From positions 3,400,501 to 3,464,500 of the forward strand of contig NC_011071.1 of NCBI RefSeq assembly GCF_000020665.1: a DNA stretch of 64,000 nt, given 5' to 3'. The translations under genes and the position numbers were made by a program. The notes under the pieces are model-generated. The model saw only the letters and a program-made list of their open reading frames with translations, did no database searches and had not been told where the DNA came from. Shown piece by piece: positions 17,180-26,007 of this stretch. Every line of letters begins with the position of its first letter. The first letter of the stretch is position 1. This stretch comes from Stenotrophomonas maltophilia R551-3. GTDB lineage: Bacteria; Pseudomonadota; Gammaproteobacteria; Xanthomonadales; Xanthomonadaceae.

Positions 17180-20137
17180 TCAGAAGCGCTGCGTGTACTT
17201 CATGTACAGGAAGCGACCGATGTCGAAGCCACCGTAGTAGGAGACGTTGGCGTTCGGCTGGCTGTACATGGTCGGGCCCACGCGGCCGAACACGTTGTTG
17301 GCACCCACCGCCACGGTCGCGTTCCACGGCGCGCTCCAGCGCAGCTGGACGTCGTTGAACACCGTTGCGCCACGCTGGTTGGTCGCGCTGCCCACGGCCA
17401 CGCCCTGGTTGTTCGGCGAGGCGTAGTTCGGCAGGTTGCACTCTTCCGGGAACGTCACAGCACTCAGGCACGACTCCTTCATGCCCGAGAAGTAACGAAC
17501 GGTCCAGCTGGCGCCGAAGTCACCCATTTCCCAACCCAGGTTCAGGTTCGAACGCACGCGGAACGCGCCGCCCGCCCAGCCCACGCCGGTGCGGGGGTTC
17601 GGGTGGGTGACCGGGTTCTTGGTGGTGACCAGGTCATCACGCGAGGTGTAGGTGCTGGTCCACTGCGCGCTGAAGTTACCGAAGCGATCGGTCGGCAGGC
17701 GGTAGCTGACGTCCAGATCGAAGCCTTCCACCTCGCGGTAGCCGGCGTTGATGCCGGTGCGGTTGAGGTTGTTGACGATGCCGGTCACCGGGTCGCGCGT
17801 GAAGGCCGAGCAGCGCGACGCGATGTCGTTGAGGTAGCAATCGTTGAGGATCAGGTTGGCCGTGTCGGCGATGATGGTGTTCTCGACACGGATTTCCCAC
17901 CAGTCCAGCGACATGTTGAAGTTCTGGATGAAGCCCGGGCTCCACACCACGCCCAGCGTCTTGGACGTCGAGGTTTCCGGAGTCAGCTGGTCGTTCGAAC
18001 CCGAAACGAAGGCCAACGGCGTCTGCGACGACGCAGCGGTGGTCGGGGTGAAGCCCTGCTGCTGCTGGCGGAAGTTAGCGACATTGACGCCAGCCGGCAG
18101 TGCGGCGGCGCAACGGGCACGCACCGCAGCATTGGTACGCGCAGCGCCATAGACCGAATCGCACGGATCGGTGTAGAAGTCGAACGACTGCGAACCACCG
18201 CTGTACAGGTCGGCGATGGTCGGGGCACGGAAGCCCTCGGCCCAGGTACCGCGGATCAGCACTGAATCGACCGGCTTCCATTTGAAGCCGAACTTGCTGT
18301 TCAGCGTGGTGCCGAAGGTGTCGTAGTCCGAATGACGGGTGGCCGCGTTGAGGCTCAGCTCGCGGGCGCCCGGCAGATCGGCCAGGATCGGTATGTTGAA
18401 CTCGGCATAGACTTCGTCAACCTTGTAGCCACCACCGGTCGGGAAGTTGGCCAGGCCGGAAGTGTTGCCCGACTGCACCAGCGCATCCGGGCTGAAGCTG
18501 CCCGTTTCCTTGCGGTGTTCGATACCGACGGCGAAGCCCAGATCGCCCGCAGGCAGGGTGAACAGGCTGCCGGCCAGGTTGGCGGTCACGACCTTGGTGG
18601 TGGTCTCGGCGGTGGAGTGAGCCGCCGGGAACAGCAGCTTCTGCAGCGCATCATTGCCGGTCAATGCGCCATTGGCACCGTTGCTCGGAATGCCGGCACG
18701 CAGGAACGGGTTGTACGGCACGCACTGGTTCAGCGGAATCGGACTGGCGGCGGTACCGCACTGCGCCACGCCGCTGCTGTTGATGAAGGACGGGCCCACC
18801 GCCGCACGCAGCGCGGTCAGGTTGAGGTCACCGGTGCTGGTCTGGACCAGCTTGTTGTTGTTGTACAGGTAGCCGACATCCCAGTCGAACAGACGGTCAG
18901 CGAACTCGAAGCTGCCTTCCAGGCCACCACTGAAGCGGAACGTGGTCAGTTCGGCGCGGGTGTTGCGCGGCACTTCCAGGGTACGACGCCACCAGTTGCT
19001 GATTTCGGTGCCCAGCGGGTTGAACGCGCTGGTGGCCGACATCGGCGAAGTGAAGGCCAGCGCCTGGTACGGGTAGCCGGCGATCTGACGGTTCGAATCG
19101 CGGTAGCTGTACAGCATGTTGGTGCGCAGGCGCACATTGTCGGTCAGGTCATAGATACCATCGACGAACACCGCGCGGCGTTCCTGCGGGGTACGCAGGT
19201 CGGTCTGCAGGTTGGTATTGGTCTTGTCCTTGGTGACCAAGCTGTTGACGTTCTGCGCGACGTAGTCGGCCTTGTTGTTCGGGTTGCCACCCTCACGCAG
19301 GATCACGCGCACTTCGCGGTTGGGATTGCCCGCACTGGCAGCCGGATAGGTGACGCCCGGCAGGCCATCGGCCGGACGGCTGACGAAGCCACCGAATTCA
19401 CCGACGGTGGTCCAGCCGAAGTCCGGGTGGTTGGCGCTGCGCGGGAAGGCACCGTACGGACGATCCGCCGCCCGCACCTTGTCTTCCTTGGCGTACTCGG
19501 CACCGATGGTCAGCGAACCGCGCTCACCCTTCACGCCCATGGTGAAGTCCATGGTGCGGGTGGCACCGTCGCCCTCACTGTACTGGCCGTAGTAGACGCT
19601 GCCGGTGGCGCCTTCGAAGTTGGTACGGGTGATGATGTTGATGACGCCGGCGATAGCATCGGAACCGTAGATCGACGAAGCGCCATCCTTCAGCACTTCA
19701 ATGCGCTCGATGGCCGACACCGGCACGGTCGAGATGTCCTGCAGGCCACCGGTGGTGATGCCCAGGCGCTTGCCGTTGAGCAGCACCAGGGTACGGGTGG
19801 CACCGAGATCACGCAGGCTGATGTAGGTACCGCCCACGGCTTCGCCCGAGGACAGCGGCTGGGCACGGCTGATCGGCGGCGAACCGACGGCGCTGATGTT
19901 CTGCAGGATGTCGGCGACCGACGAGAAGCCCTGCTTCTCGATATCCGCGCGGTTGAGGGTCAGGACGGGCTGGGCGGTTTCGACGTCGACGGTACGGATG
20001 CGCGAACCGGTGACTTCGATGCGGTCCAGATTGGTCGCTTGCTGGGCGAGGGCCGTGCCGGTGCCGGCCACGGATGCGGCGCTGGCCGCCAACGCAACGC
20101 ACACAGCATCGCGCAGCTTGTTGCTGTTCAACTTCAT
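17180..20137 (-). CDS. TonB-dependent outer-membrane receptor
   Basis: A 985-residue receptor for energy-driven uptake through the outer membrane. It has a long signal peptide (residues 1-33, ending GTALAQQ), a TonB-box-like stretch (DRIEVTGSRIR), and a plug domain beginning QPVLTLNRADIEKQGFSSVADILQNI and including VLLNGKRLG and IYGSDAIAGVINIIT. The rest is a 22-strand barrel ending in the C-terminal phenylalanine (YMKYTQRF). The size and the RIxVTGSRI form are common to Xanthomonadaceae receptors for oligosaccharides or peptides; the ligand is not readable. No uptake operon lies next to it. The ATG at 20137 is preceded by GGAGAG. It has its own promoter and terminator. Confidence 0.92.
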   Translation of the reverse strand: MKLNSNKLRDAVCVALAASAASVAGTGTALAQQATNLDRIEVTGSRIRTVDVETAQPVLTLNRADIEKQGFSSVADILQNISAVGSPPISRAQPLSSGEAVGGTYISLRDLGATRTLVLLNGKRLGITTGGLQDISTVPVSAIERIEVLKDGASSIYGSDAIAGVINIITRTNFEGATGSVYYGQYSEGDGATRTMDFTMGVKGERGSLTIGAEYAKEDKVRAADRPYGAFPRSANHPDFGWTTVGEFGGFVSRPADGLPGVTYPAASAGNPNREVRVILREGGNPNNKADYVAQNVNSLVTKDKTNTNLQTDLRTPQERRAVFVDGIYDLTDNVRLRTNMLYSYRDSNRQIAGYPYQALAFTSPMSATSAFNPLGTEISNWWRRTLEVPRNTRAELTTFRFSGGLEGSFEFADRLFDWDVGYLYNNNKLVQTSTGDLNLTALRAAVGPSFINSSGVAQCGTAASPIPLNQCVPYNPFLRAGIPSNGANGALTGNDALQKLLFPAAHSTAETTTKVVTANLAGSLFTLPAGDLGFAVGIEHRKETGSFSPDALVQSGNTSGLANFPTGGGYKVDEVYAEFNIPILADLPGARELSLNAATRHSDYDTFGTTLNSKFGFKWKPVDSVLIRGTWAEGFRAPTIADLYSGGSQSFDFYTDPCDSVYGAARTNAAVRARCAAALPAGVNVANFRQQQQGFTPTTAASSQTPLAFVSGSNDQLTPETSTSKTLGVVWSPGFIQNFNMSLDWWEIRVENTIIADTANLILNDCYLNDIASRCSAFTRDPVTGIVNNLNRTGINAGYREVEGFDLDVSYRLPTDRFGNFSAQWTSTYTSRDDLVTTKNPVTHPNPRTGVGWAGGAFRVRSNLNLGWEMGDFGASWTVRYFSGMKESCLSAVTFPEECNLPNYASPNNQGVAVGSATNQRGATVFNDVQLRWSAPWNATVAVGANNVFGRVGPTMYSQPNANVSYYGGFDIGRFLYMKYTQRF

Positions 20138-20245
20138 GGGCTCTCTCTCCATGGATCTTGGGTTGTGTGCTGAGTCCAGCCGGCGTGCCAGAAAAGGAGG
20201 CACAAAAACGACTGGTGACCCGATAGTAGCCACACTTGATCTGGA

Positions 20246-20273
20246 ATTAAAGAGTCGTTAAGAAAACGCCCAA
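20246..20273 (-). promoter_or_regulatory. Candidate promoter of the TonB-dependent receptor gene
   Basis: Minus-strand TTGGGC (20268-20273), 16-base spacer, TTTAAT (20246-20251), about 110 bases before the start codon. AT-rich surroundings support it. Confidence 0.5.
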
Positions 20274-20367
20274 ATCGCGTGAAATCGGTCTCACTGCGAC
20301 ATACGTTGGCGCATTGAGGCCGTCCTGCTTGACGCTTCCAGCCTCAGCAGGACGCCCCCTTGCCCAT

Positions 20368-20967
20368 TCAGCTGGGGATGAGCGTGTCGATCAGATGCTC
20401 GACGTAGGCCTCGAAATCTTCGCGGGCCTGCTTGGGTTGCTGCAGCTGCAGCGACAGCTGCAGGAAGCCTACATAGGCCGCGTAGGCCAGGCGCGCGCGA
20501 TGGCGTGCATCGGTCGAGCTGAGCCCGGCCTGGCGGAACGAGGCGATCAGGTAATCCAGGCGGCGCTGCGAGACGCGGTCGATCACCGGACGCACCATCG
20601 GGTGGTCCAGCGCCTTCAGCAGTTCGCTGTAGATGATGTGCGGCTGCACCTCATGGGCGACCATCTGGAACAGCTGGCGCAGGCGCACCCGGGGATCGGG
20701 CACGTCTTCGAGACTGCCGAACACCTGTTCCTGTTCGAACAGCTCCCAACGCTCCAGCGCGGCCTGCAGCAACGCATCACGCGAGGGGAAATGCCAGTAG
20801 AAACTGCCCTTGGTCACGCCCAGGCGCCGCGCCAACGGTTCCACCGCGACGGCACCCACGCCTTGTTCAGCAATCAGATCGAGGGCCGCCTGGGCCCAGT
20901 CTTCGGCACTCAGGCGGCTGTTGCGGCCGGCGCGCGGTTCGCCGGCGGAAGCGTCAGGTTGATTCAT
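20368..20967 (-). CDS. TetR/AcrR-family transcriptional regulator
   Basis: A 199-residue repressor-type protein. The N-terminal DNA-binding domain runs from about residue 15 to 65 with the recognition region VEPLARRLGVTKGSFYWHF, which is typical of TetR proteins. The C-terminal domain is helical and would bind a small ligand or acyl-CoA. It is divergent from a hydrolase-fadE operon, with 141 bases between start codons, and a palindrome overlaps the -10 box and start codon of that operon. It is therefore the best candidate for the operon's local regulator, perhaps sensing a fatty acyl compound. The start at 20967 is the first ATG after the open but non-protein-like upstream part. Confidence 0.88.
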   Translation of the reverse strand: MNQPDASAGEPRAGRNSRLSAEDWAQAALDLIAEQGVGAVAVEPLARRLGVTKGSFYWHFPSRDALLQAALERWELFEQEQVFGSLEDVPDPRVRLRQLFQMVAHEVQPHIIYSELLKALDHPMVRPVIDRVSQRRLDYLIASFRQAGLSSTDARHRARLAYAAYVGFLQLSLQLQQPKQAREDFEAYVEHLIDTLIPS

Positions 20968-21073
20968 GGGCTGATTTAACCATACGCCGGGGTTCGTTGC
21001 AGTACGCGAATGCGGCCGAATCCGTCGCAGAGCAGTCCGGATGGCCTTCCGCATCGCACCATACGATGCAGTA

Positions 21074-21111
21074 TTGACTTCCTTCCGAAGCAATCCATAC
21101 TAGCAAGTATG
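21074..21111 (+). promoter_or_regulatory. Promoter with overlapping palindromic operator, hydrolase-fadE operon
   Basis: TTGACT (21074-21079), 16-base spacer, CATACT (21096-21101). The inverted repeat CATACT-AGCA-AGTATG (21096-21111) covers the -10 box and ends on the ATG start codon. Predicted transcription start (about 21108) coincides with the ATG at 21109, so the message would be leaderless. Confidence 0.65.
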
Positions 21112-22026
21112 GTTACGTCCCCGACTCCCGCTGCGTTCCATGACCTGCGCCTGGAAGCGGCCCATGGCACCCGTCTGGCCGCCACCGCCAGTGACCACGG
21201 CCGTCGAGGCCGTGTGCTGTTCGCACATGGCTTCGGCCAGACCCGGCATGCCTGGAATGCGACCGCCGGCGCACTGTCTGCAGCTGGCCTGCAGACCCTG
21301 GCCTACGATGCCCGCGGCCATGGCGATTCGGACTGGAATGCCGCCGACCTGCCCTATCACGGCGAACAGTTCGCCGATGACCTGATCGTGCTGGCCGGCG
21401 AGCAACCGCGCCCACCGGTGCTGGTTGCAGCATCGATGGGCGGCCTGTTCGGCCTGCTCGCCGAATCGCGCTGGCCGGGCCTGTTCTCGGCGATGGTGCT
21501 GGTCGACATCACCCCGCGCTGGGATACCGCTGGGGTCGAACGCATCCTGGCCTTCATGACCGCTCACCCCGATGGCTTCGCGTCGCTGGCCCAGGCCGCC
21601 GACGTGATCTCGGCCTACATGCCGCACCGCCCGCGCAAATCCGAACAGTCGCTGCGCGCCCTGCTGCGCGAGGACGACCACGGCCGCTGGCGCTGGCACT
21701 GGGACCCGCGCCTGGTGGCCGAACTGGCCCGCGACAGCGAGCAGCACCAGGACGCGCTGGCTGAAGCCGCGCGCCAGGTGAAGTGCCCGTTGCTGCTGGT
21801 CAGCGGCGGTCGCAGCGATCTGGTCACGCCACAGACCGTGGCCGAATTCCTGGCGTTGGCGCCGCACGCGCGCCATGTACAGCTGCCGCAGGCCACGCAT
21901 ATGGTTGCCGGCGACGACAACAACGCCTTTACCGCTACTGTGTTGGACTATCTGGACGTGTTGCCCGCAGCGGATGCTGCGGCTTCGTCCGCCACAAACG
22001 AGCACGTCACCGGAGCACGCTCATGA
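21109..22026 (+). CDS. Alpha/beta hydrolase
   Basis: A 305-residue cytoplasmic hydrolase with the usual order of motifs: FAHGFGQTRHAW (oxyanion, near residue 39), YDARGHGDSD, the nucleophile S109 in VAASMGG, an acidic residue in GGRSDLVTP and a histidine in ATHMVAGDD. The nucleophile elbow is AxSxG rather than GxSxG, a tolerated variant. The substrate may be an acyl ester or acyl-CoA, since it overlaps fadE by 4 bases (ATGA) and both follow one promoter. The start codon lies within a palindromic operator and there is no room for a ribosome site downstream of the predicted transcription start, so initiation is probably leaderless. Confidence 0.87.
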   Translation: MVTSPTPAAFHDLRLEAAHGTRLAATASDHGRRGRVLFAHGFGQTRHAWNATAGALSAAGLQTLAYDARGHGDSDWNAADLPYHGEQFADDLIVLAGEQPRPPVLVAASMGGLFGLLAESRWPGLFSAMVLVDITPRWDTAGVERILAFMTAHPDGFASLAQAADVISAYMPHRPRKSEQSLRALLREDDHGRWRWHWDPRLVAELARDSEQHQDALAEAARQVKCPLLLVSGGRSDLVTPQTVAEFLALAPHARHVQLPQATHMVAGDDNNAFTATVLDYLDVLPAADAAASSATNEHVTGARS

Positions 22027-24500
22027 GCATCGTTCTTCCCTTCCTCGCCCTGCTGCTGGCAGGCGCGTTCGTCGCCTACCACCGCATGCGGCTGGTTACC
22101 TGGACGCTGATCAGCGTGGCCCTGCTGGTCGCCTGCTGGTTCGTGCCCTACGTCAACCAGACCGCCACGATCGTTGCCGCCGCCGTGCTGGCGGTGATCG
22201 CCGTGCCGCTGCTGCTGCCGTTCATCCGCAAGCCGCTGCTGACCGGCCCGATGATGAAGGTGTTCCGCAAGGTGCTGCCGCCGCTGTCGCAGACCGAGCG
22301 CATCGCGCTGGAAACCGGCTCGGTCGGTTTCGAAGGCGAGCTGTTCACCGGTGACCCGGACTGGAACATCCTGCTGAACTACCCCAAGCCGCAGCTGACC
22401 GCGGAAGAGCAGGCCTTCCTCGATGGCCCGGTCGAAGAGCTGTGCAAGATGGTCAACGACTGGGAAATCACCCACGTCCATGCCGACCTGCCGCCGGAAC
22501 TGTGGGCCTTCATCAAGAAGAACAAGTTCTTCGGCATGATCATTCCGAAGGAATACGGCGGCCTCGGCTTCTCCGCGCTGGCCCACCACAAGGTGATCCA
22601 GAAGCTGGCCTCGGTGTCCTCGGTGGTCAGCTCCACCGTCGGCGTGCCGAACTCGCTGGGCCCGGGCGAACTGCTGGTGCATTACGGCACCCAGGAGCAG
22701 AAGGACCAGTACCTGCCGCGCCTGGCCGATGGCCGCGAAGTGCCCTGCTTCGGCCTGACCGGCCCGTTCGCCGGCTCCGACGCCACCTCCATTCCGGACT
22801 ACGGCATCGTCTGCAAGGGCGAGTGGAACGGCGAGCAGGTGCTCGGCGTCAAGCTGACCTTCGACAAGCGTTACATCACCCTGGCCCCGGTCGCGTCGCT
22901 GATCGGCCTGGCCTTCCGCATGTACGACCCGGATGGCCTGATCGGTGAAACCCGCGACATCGGCATCACCCTGGGCCTGTTGCCGCGTGATACCGCCGGC
23001 GTTGAAATCGGTCGCCGCCACTTCCCGCTGAACTCGACCTTCCAGAACGGCCCGATCCGCGGCAAGGACGTGTTCATTCCGCTGACCCAGCTGATCGGTG
23101 GCGCTGCCATGGCCGGCAAGGGCTGGAACATGCTCAACGAGTGCCTGGCCGTGGGTCGCTCGATCACCCTGCCGTCCACCGCCAGTGGCGGTGCCAAGGC
23201 CGGTGCCGCCGTGACCGGCGCCTATGCGCGCATCCGCAAGCAGTTCGGCCTGTCGGTCGGCCGCTTCGAGGGCGTGGAAGAAGCACTGGCCCGCATTGGC
23301 GGCAAGGCGTACAAGATCAGTGCGCTGTCGCAGGCCACCGCAGCTGCGGTGGACCGCGGCGACGTGCCGTCGGTGCCGTCCGCCATTGCCAAGTACCACT
23401 GCACCAACATGAGCCGTGAAGTGATCTCGGACATGATGGACGTGATCGGCGGCAAGGGCATCATCCTCGGCCCGCGCAACTTCGCCGGGCGCAGCTGGCA
23501 GGCCGCGCCGATCGCGATCACCGTGGAAGGCGCCAACATCATGACCCGCAGCCTGCTGATCTTCGGCCAGGGTGCGATCCTCTGCCACCCGTGGGTGCTG
23601 AAGGAAATGAAGGCCGCGCAGGATCCGGACATCCGTGCCGGCCTGCAGGACTTCGACCGCAGCCTGTTCGGCCACATCCGCTTCGGCATCTCCAATGCCG
23701 TGCGTTCGTTCTGGTTCGGCCTGACCGGCGCGCGCTTCGGCGCTGCCCCGGGCGATGCCTACACCCGCCGCTACTTCCGCAAGCTGGACCGCTACTCGGC
23801 CAACCTGGCGCTGATGGCTGACATCTCGATGATGACCCTCGGCGGCAAGCTGAAGTTCAAGGAGTCGCTGTCCGGCCGCCTGGGCGACGTGCTGAGCCAT
23901 GTCTACATGACCAGCGCCATGCTCAAGCGCTACCACGACGAAGGCGCACCGCAGGCCGACCAGCCGCTGCTGGCCTGGGCCTTCCATGACAGCGTGCACA
24001 AGATCGAGGAATCGCTGTCGGCGGCCCTGCGCAACTTCCCGATCCGACCGATCGGCTGGCTGATGTGGGCACTGATCTTCCCGCTGGGCCGTCGCGCCGA
24101 GGCACCGGGCGATCGCCTGAGCCGCCGCGTGGCCGCCCTGCTGATGGCTCCGAACGAAGCGCGTGACCGTCTGGCCAGCGGCGTGTTCCTGACCCCCTGC
24201 GAGAACAACCCGGGTGGCCGCATCAACAGCTACCTGAGCAAGGCGATCATGGCCGAGCCGGTGGAGCGCAAGTTCCTGAAGGCGCTGAAGAGCAAGGGCA
24301 TCGAAGCGCTGGACTTCAACAGCCAGCTGGACGAAGCCGTGGCCGAGGGCGTGATCACCCAGGACGAGCGCAGCCTGCTGGAAGAACTGCGCACGCTGAC
24401 CCTGGACACCATCACCGTGGACGATTTCGACACCCACGAACTGCGCGCGGCCAGCTACTACGACCGCCAGCACAAGGACCCGCACTCGCAGGCAGCCTGA
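22023..24500 (+). CDS. fadE: Acyl-CoA dehydrogenase, FadE type
   Basis: An 825-residue FAD enzyme for the first step of fatty-acid beta-oxidation, close to the size of E. coli FadE. The N terminus has two membrane helices (residues 2-20 and 25-60), then a helical domain, the acyl-CoA dehydrogenase core with FGLTGPFAGSDATSIPD near residue 245, and the long C-terminal extension (DUF1974-type) typical of FadE. The ATG at 22023 overlaps the hydrolase stop (ATGA). With the divergent TetR regulator and the following DUF4442 gene, the block looks like a fatty-acid degradation locus under local control. Confidence 0.94.
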   Translation: MSIVLPFLALLLAGAFVAYHRMRLVTWTLISVALLVACWFVPYVNQTATIVAAAVLAVIAVPLLLPFIRKPLLTGPMMKVFRKVLPPLSQTERIALETGSVGFEGELFTGDPDWNILLNYPKPQLTAEEQAFLDGPVEELCKMVNDWEITHVHADLPPELWAFIKKNKFFGMIIPKEYGGLGFSALAHHKVIQKLASVSSVVSSTVGVPNSLGPGELLVHYGTQEQKDQYLPRLADGREVPCFGLTGPFAGSDATSIPDYGIVCKGEWNGEQVLGVKLTFDKRYITLAPVASLIGLAFRMYDPDGLIGETRDIGITLGLLPRDTAGVEIGRRHFPLNSTFQNGPIRGKDVFIPLTQLIGGAAMAGKGWNMLNECLAVGRSITLPSTASGGAKAGAAVTGAYARIRKQFGLSVGRFEGVEEALARIGGKAYKISALSQATAAAVDRGDVPSVPSAIAKYHCTNMSREVISDMMDVIGGKGIILGPRNFAGRSWQAAPIAITVEGANIMTRSLLIFGQGAILCHPWVLKEMKAAQDPDIRAGLQDFDRSLFGHIRFGISNAVRSFWFGLTGARFGAAPGDAYTRRYFRKLDRYSANLALMADISMMTLGGKLKFKESLSGRLGDVLSHVYMTSAMLKRYHDEGAPQADQPLLAWAFHDSVHKIEESLSAALRNFPIRPIGWLMWALIFPLGRRAEAPGDRLSRRVAALLMAPNEARDRLASGVFLTPCENNPGGRINSYLSKAIMAEPVERKFLKALKSKGIEALDFNSQLDEAVAEGVITQDERSLLEELRTLTLDTITVDDFDTHELRAASYYDRQHKDPHSQAA

Positions 24501-24525
24501 TCGCCCGCGACATGTGTTGCCTTCG

Positions 24526-24547
24526 ACGGCGGGCTTCGGCCCGCCGT
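24526..24547 (+). terminator. Terminator after fadE
   Basis: ACGGCGGGC-TTCG-GCCCGCCGT stem with a UUCG tetraloop, followed by TGTTTC. It lies 25 bases after the fadE stop and before DUF4442; the short T-run suggests partial termination. Confidence 0.65.
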
Positions 24548-24576
24548 TGTTTCATCTGCCGACCGGAATTCCAACC

Positions 24577-25044
24577 ATGTCCACGCCCCTGCTGTCCCTC
24601 TACCAGCGTCTTCAGCGCTGGCCTGCCGGCAACTGGCTGTTCTCCCGCGCGGTGTGCTTCAAGGCACCCTACTTCGCCAGCATTGCGCCACGCATAACCC
24701 GTCTGGAGCACGGCCGCTGCGAAGGCACGCTGGCCGACCGCCGCAAGGTGCGCAACCACATCGGCACGGTGCACGCGATCGCGATGTGCAACCTGGCCGA
24801 GCTGACCGCCGGGTTGATGGTCGATGCCTCGCTGCCGAAGGGCATGCGCTGGATCCCGAAGGGCATGCAGGTGCAGTACCTGGCGAAGGCGCGTGGCACG
24901 CTGCGGGCGCTGGCGTTGCCGGCGCAGCCGATTGTCGTCGCGGCCGAGGGCTATGCGCTGCCGGTGACGGTGAGCGTGCGCGACCGTGCGGGCACCGAGG
25001 TGTTCAGCGCAGTCATCGACATGTGGATGTCGCCGGCGAAGTAG
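24577..25044 (+). CDS. DUF4442 (hotdog-fold thioesterase-like) protein
   Basis: A 155-residue protein of the DUF4442 family, which has a hotdog fold like acyl-CoA thioesterases. The central helix region VRNHIGTVHAIAMCNLAELTAG carries the N/H-G-T and asparagine/glutamate residues that line the active site in related thioesterases, followed by beta strands (MQVQYLAKARGTLRALAL, VTVSVRDRAGTEVFSAVIDMW). A role in acyl-CoA or fatty-acid handling fits its place right after fadE, but no substrate is established. The ATG at 24577 is the only start consistent with the family's length. It ends at a composite 3' element and an intrinsic terminator. Confidence 0.82.
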   Translation: MSTPLLSLYQRLQRWPAGNWLFSRAVCFKAPYFASIAPRITRLEHGRCEGTLADRRKVRNHIGTVHAIAMCNLAELTAGLMVDASLPKGMRWIPKGMQVQYLAKARGTLRALALPAQPIVVAAEGYALPVTVSVRDRAGTEVFSAVIDMWMSPAK

Positions 25045-25105
25045 TGTTCCCGCGAACGGCGCAGCCCCTCGTGGGTGGGCAGTTGGTCGCGGAAAGCTTT
25101 GGTTT

Positions 25106-25209
25106 GGCTGGGGGCGGTGGGTTCGCGGGGGACGCCGTGAACCCGTCCATGGGGGCTTGGCCGCGGCATCCATGCCGCGGACACCCCCGCGAACCCACCG
25201 CCCCCAGCC
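25106..25209 (+). repeat. Composite stem-core element, copy C (downstream of the DUF4442 gene)
   Basis: Arms 25106-25131 and 25184-25209 are perfectly complementary over 26 bases. Core: ACGCCGTGAACCCGTCCATG, then the hairpin CCGCGGCA-TCCA-TGCCGCGG. Between the gene stop and the stem lies the boundary motif GCGAACGGCGCAGCCCCTCG (from 25052). After the stem come CTGACAG (25210-25217) and a purine-rich tract (25241-25268). The gene-free stretch 25045-25624 holds this copy, a terminator and copy D. Confidence 0.88.
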
Positions 25210-25266
25210 TCTGACAGATCTCTGCGGCGTCCACCCACGGAAGAGAAAAAGAAGAGCAAAAGCAAA

Positions 25267-25289
25267 AGCGGCCCACCGGCCGCTTTTTT
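25267..25289 (+). terminator. Intrinsic terminator downstream of the DUF4442 gene
   Basis: AAGCGGCC-CACC-GGCCGCTT hairpin followed by TTTTTC. It ends the 3' region that carries element copy C, so that element would be part of the transcript. Confidence 0.85.
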
Positions 25290-25382
25290 CATGCGCGCAG
25301 AACCCACGAGCGCAGCGACCCGCTGTTGCTCTTGATCTTCTTTTTCTTCTCCGTGGGCTGGCCGCGCACGGAAACTGTCAGG

Positions 25383-25566
25383 GGTGGGGCGGGTGGGCCG
25401 TGCAGGGGCGTTGGCGCCATGGATGGCGCCATCGAGCTTACATGGGTGAAGGCGCTTTGCTTGCGAAGCACTGCTTCGCAAGCGCCTGAACGCACAGCCG
25501 CCAGCGGCTGGGCCGGGCCCCGGAGGGGGACTTGCAGCGTCCCCTGCACGGCCCACCCGCCCCACC
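25383..25566 (-). repeat. Composite stem-core element, copy D with internal insertion (downstream of DUF1304)
   Basis: Arms 25383-25408 and 25541-25566 are perfectly complementary over 26 bases. Read on the minus strand, the core begins ACGCTGCAAG and ends with the TCCA-loop hairpin GGCGCCA-TCCA-TGGCGCC, but about 80 extra bases lie between, with a nested hairpin at 25449-25487 (GCTTGCGAAGCA/TGCTTCGCAAGC). Beyond the stem are CTGACAGTTTCC and a purine-rich tract (25324-25352). Confidence 0.85.
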
Positions 25567-25624
25567 AATCACATGAACAGCTCTACGCGACCACCCCACG
25601 AGGGGCTGCGCCGTTGGCTGGAAA

Positions 25625-25975
25625 CTACGCCAGCGCGCGAAACACCAACGCCAGAATCGCCGGTACGGCCTGGATCATGAAAATGCGCCGGCTCACGCTG
25701 TACGCGCCATAGCACCCCGCCACCACCACGCAGGCCAGCGAGAACGTCACCAGCACCGGCTGATCGATCACCAGCCCCACCACGATGCCCGCCGCCAGGA
25801 AGCCGTTGTACAGGCCCTGGTTGGCCGCCAGCACACGCGTGGCCTGCGCCTTCTCCGGCGTATTGCGGAACGTCTTCAGGCCCAGCGGACGGGTCCACAG
25901 GAACATCTCCAGCACCAGGAAATAGGCGTGCAGCAATGCGACCAGCAGGGTCAGGGCAAGTGCGATCCAGTACAT
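25625..25975 (-). CDS. DUF1304 small integral membrane protein
   Basis: A 116-residue protein with four hydrophobic segments: WIALALTLLVALLHAYFLVLEMF, an internal NGFLAAGIVVGLVI, VTFSLACVVVAGCYGAYS and IQAVPAILALVFRAL. This is the layout of the DUF1304 family; HAYFLVLEMFLW and NQGLYNGFLA are its most conserved parts. Function is unknown. AAGGA lies 7-9 bases before the ATG. The stop codon is directly followed by the boundary motif of the composite repeat element, as with the lpoP-like gene. Confidence 0.85.
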   Translation of the reverse strand: MYWIALALTLLVALLHAYFLVLEMFLWTRPLGLKTFRNTPEKAQATRVLAANQGLYNGFLAAGIVVGLVIDQPVLVTFSLACVVVAGCYGAYSVSRRIFMIQAVPAILALVFRALA

Positions 25976-26007
25976 GGGCGGTTCCTTGGATAGATGGATG
26001 GGGTGAT

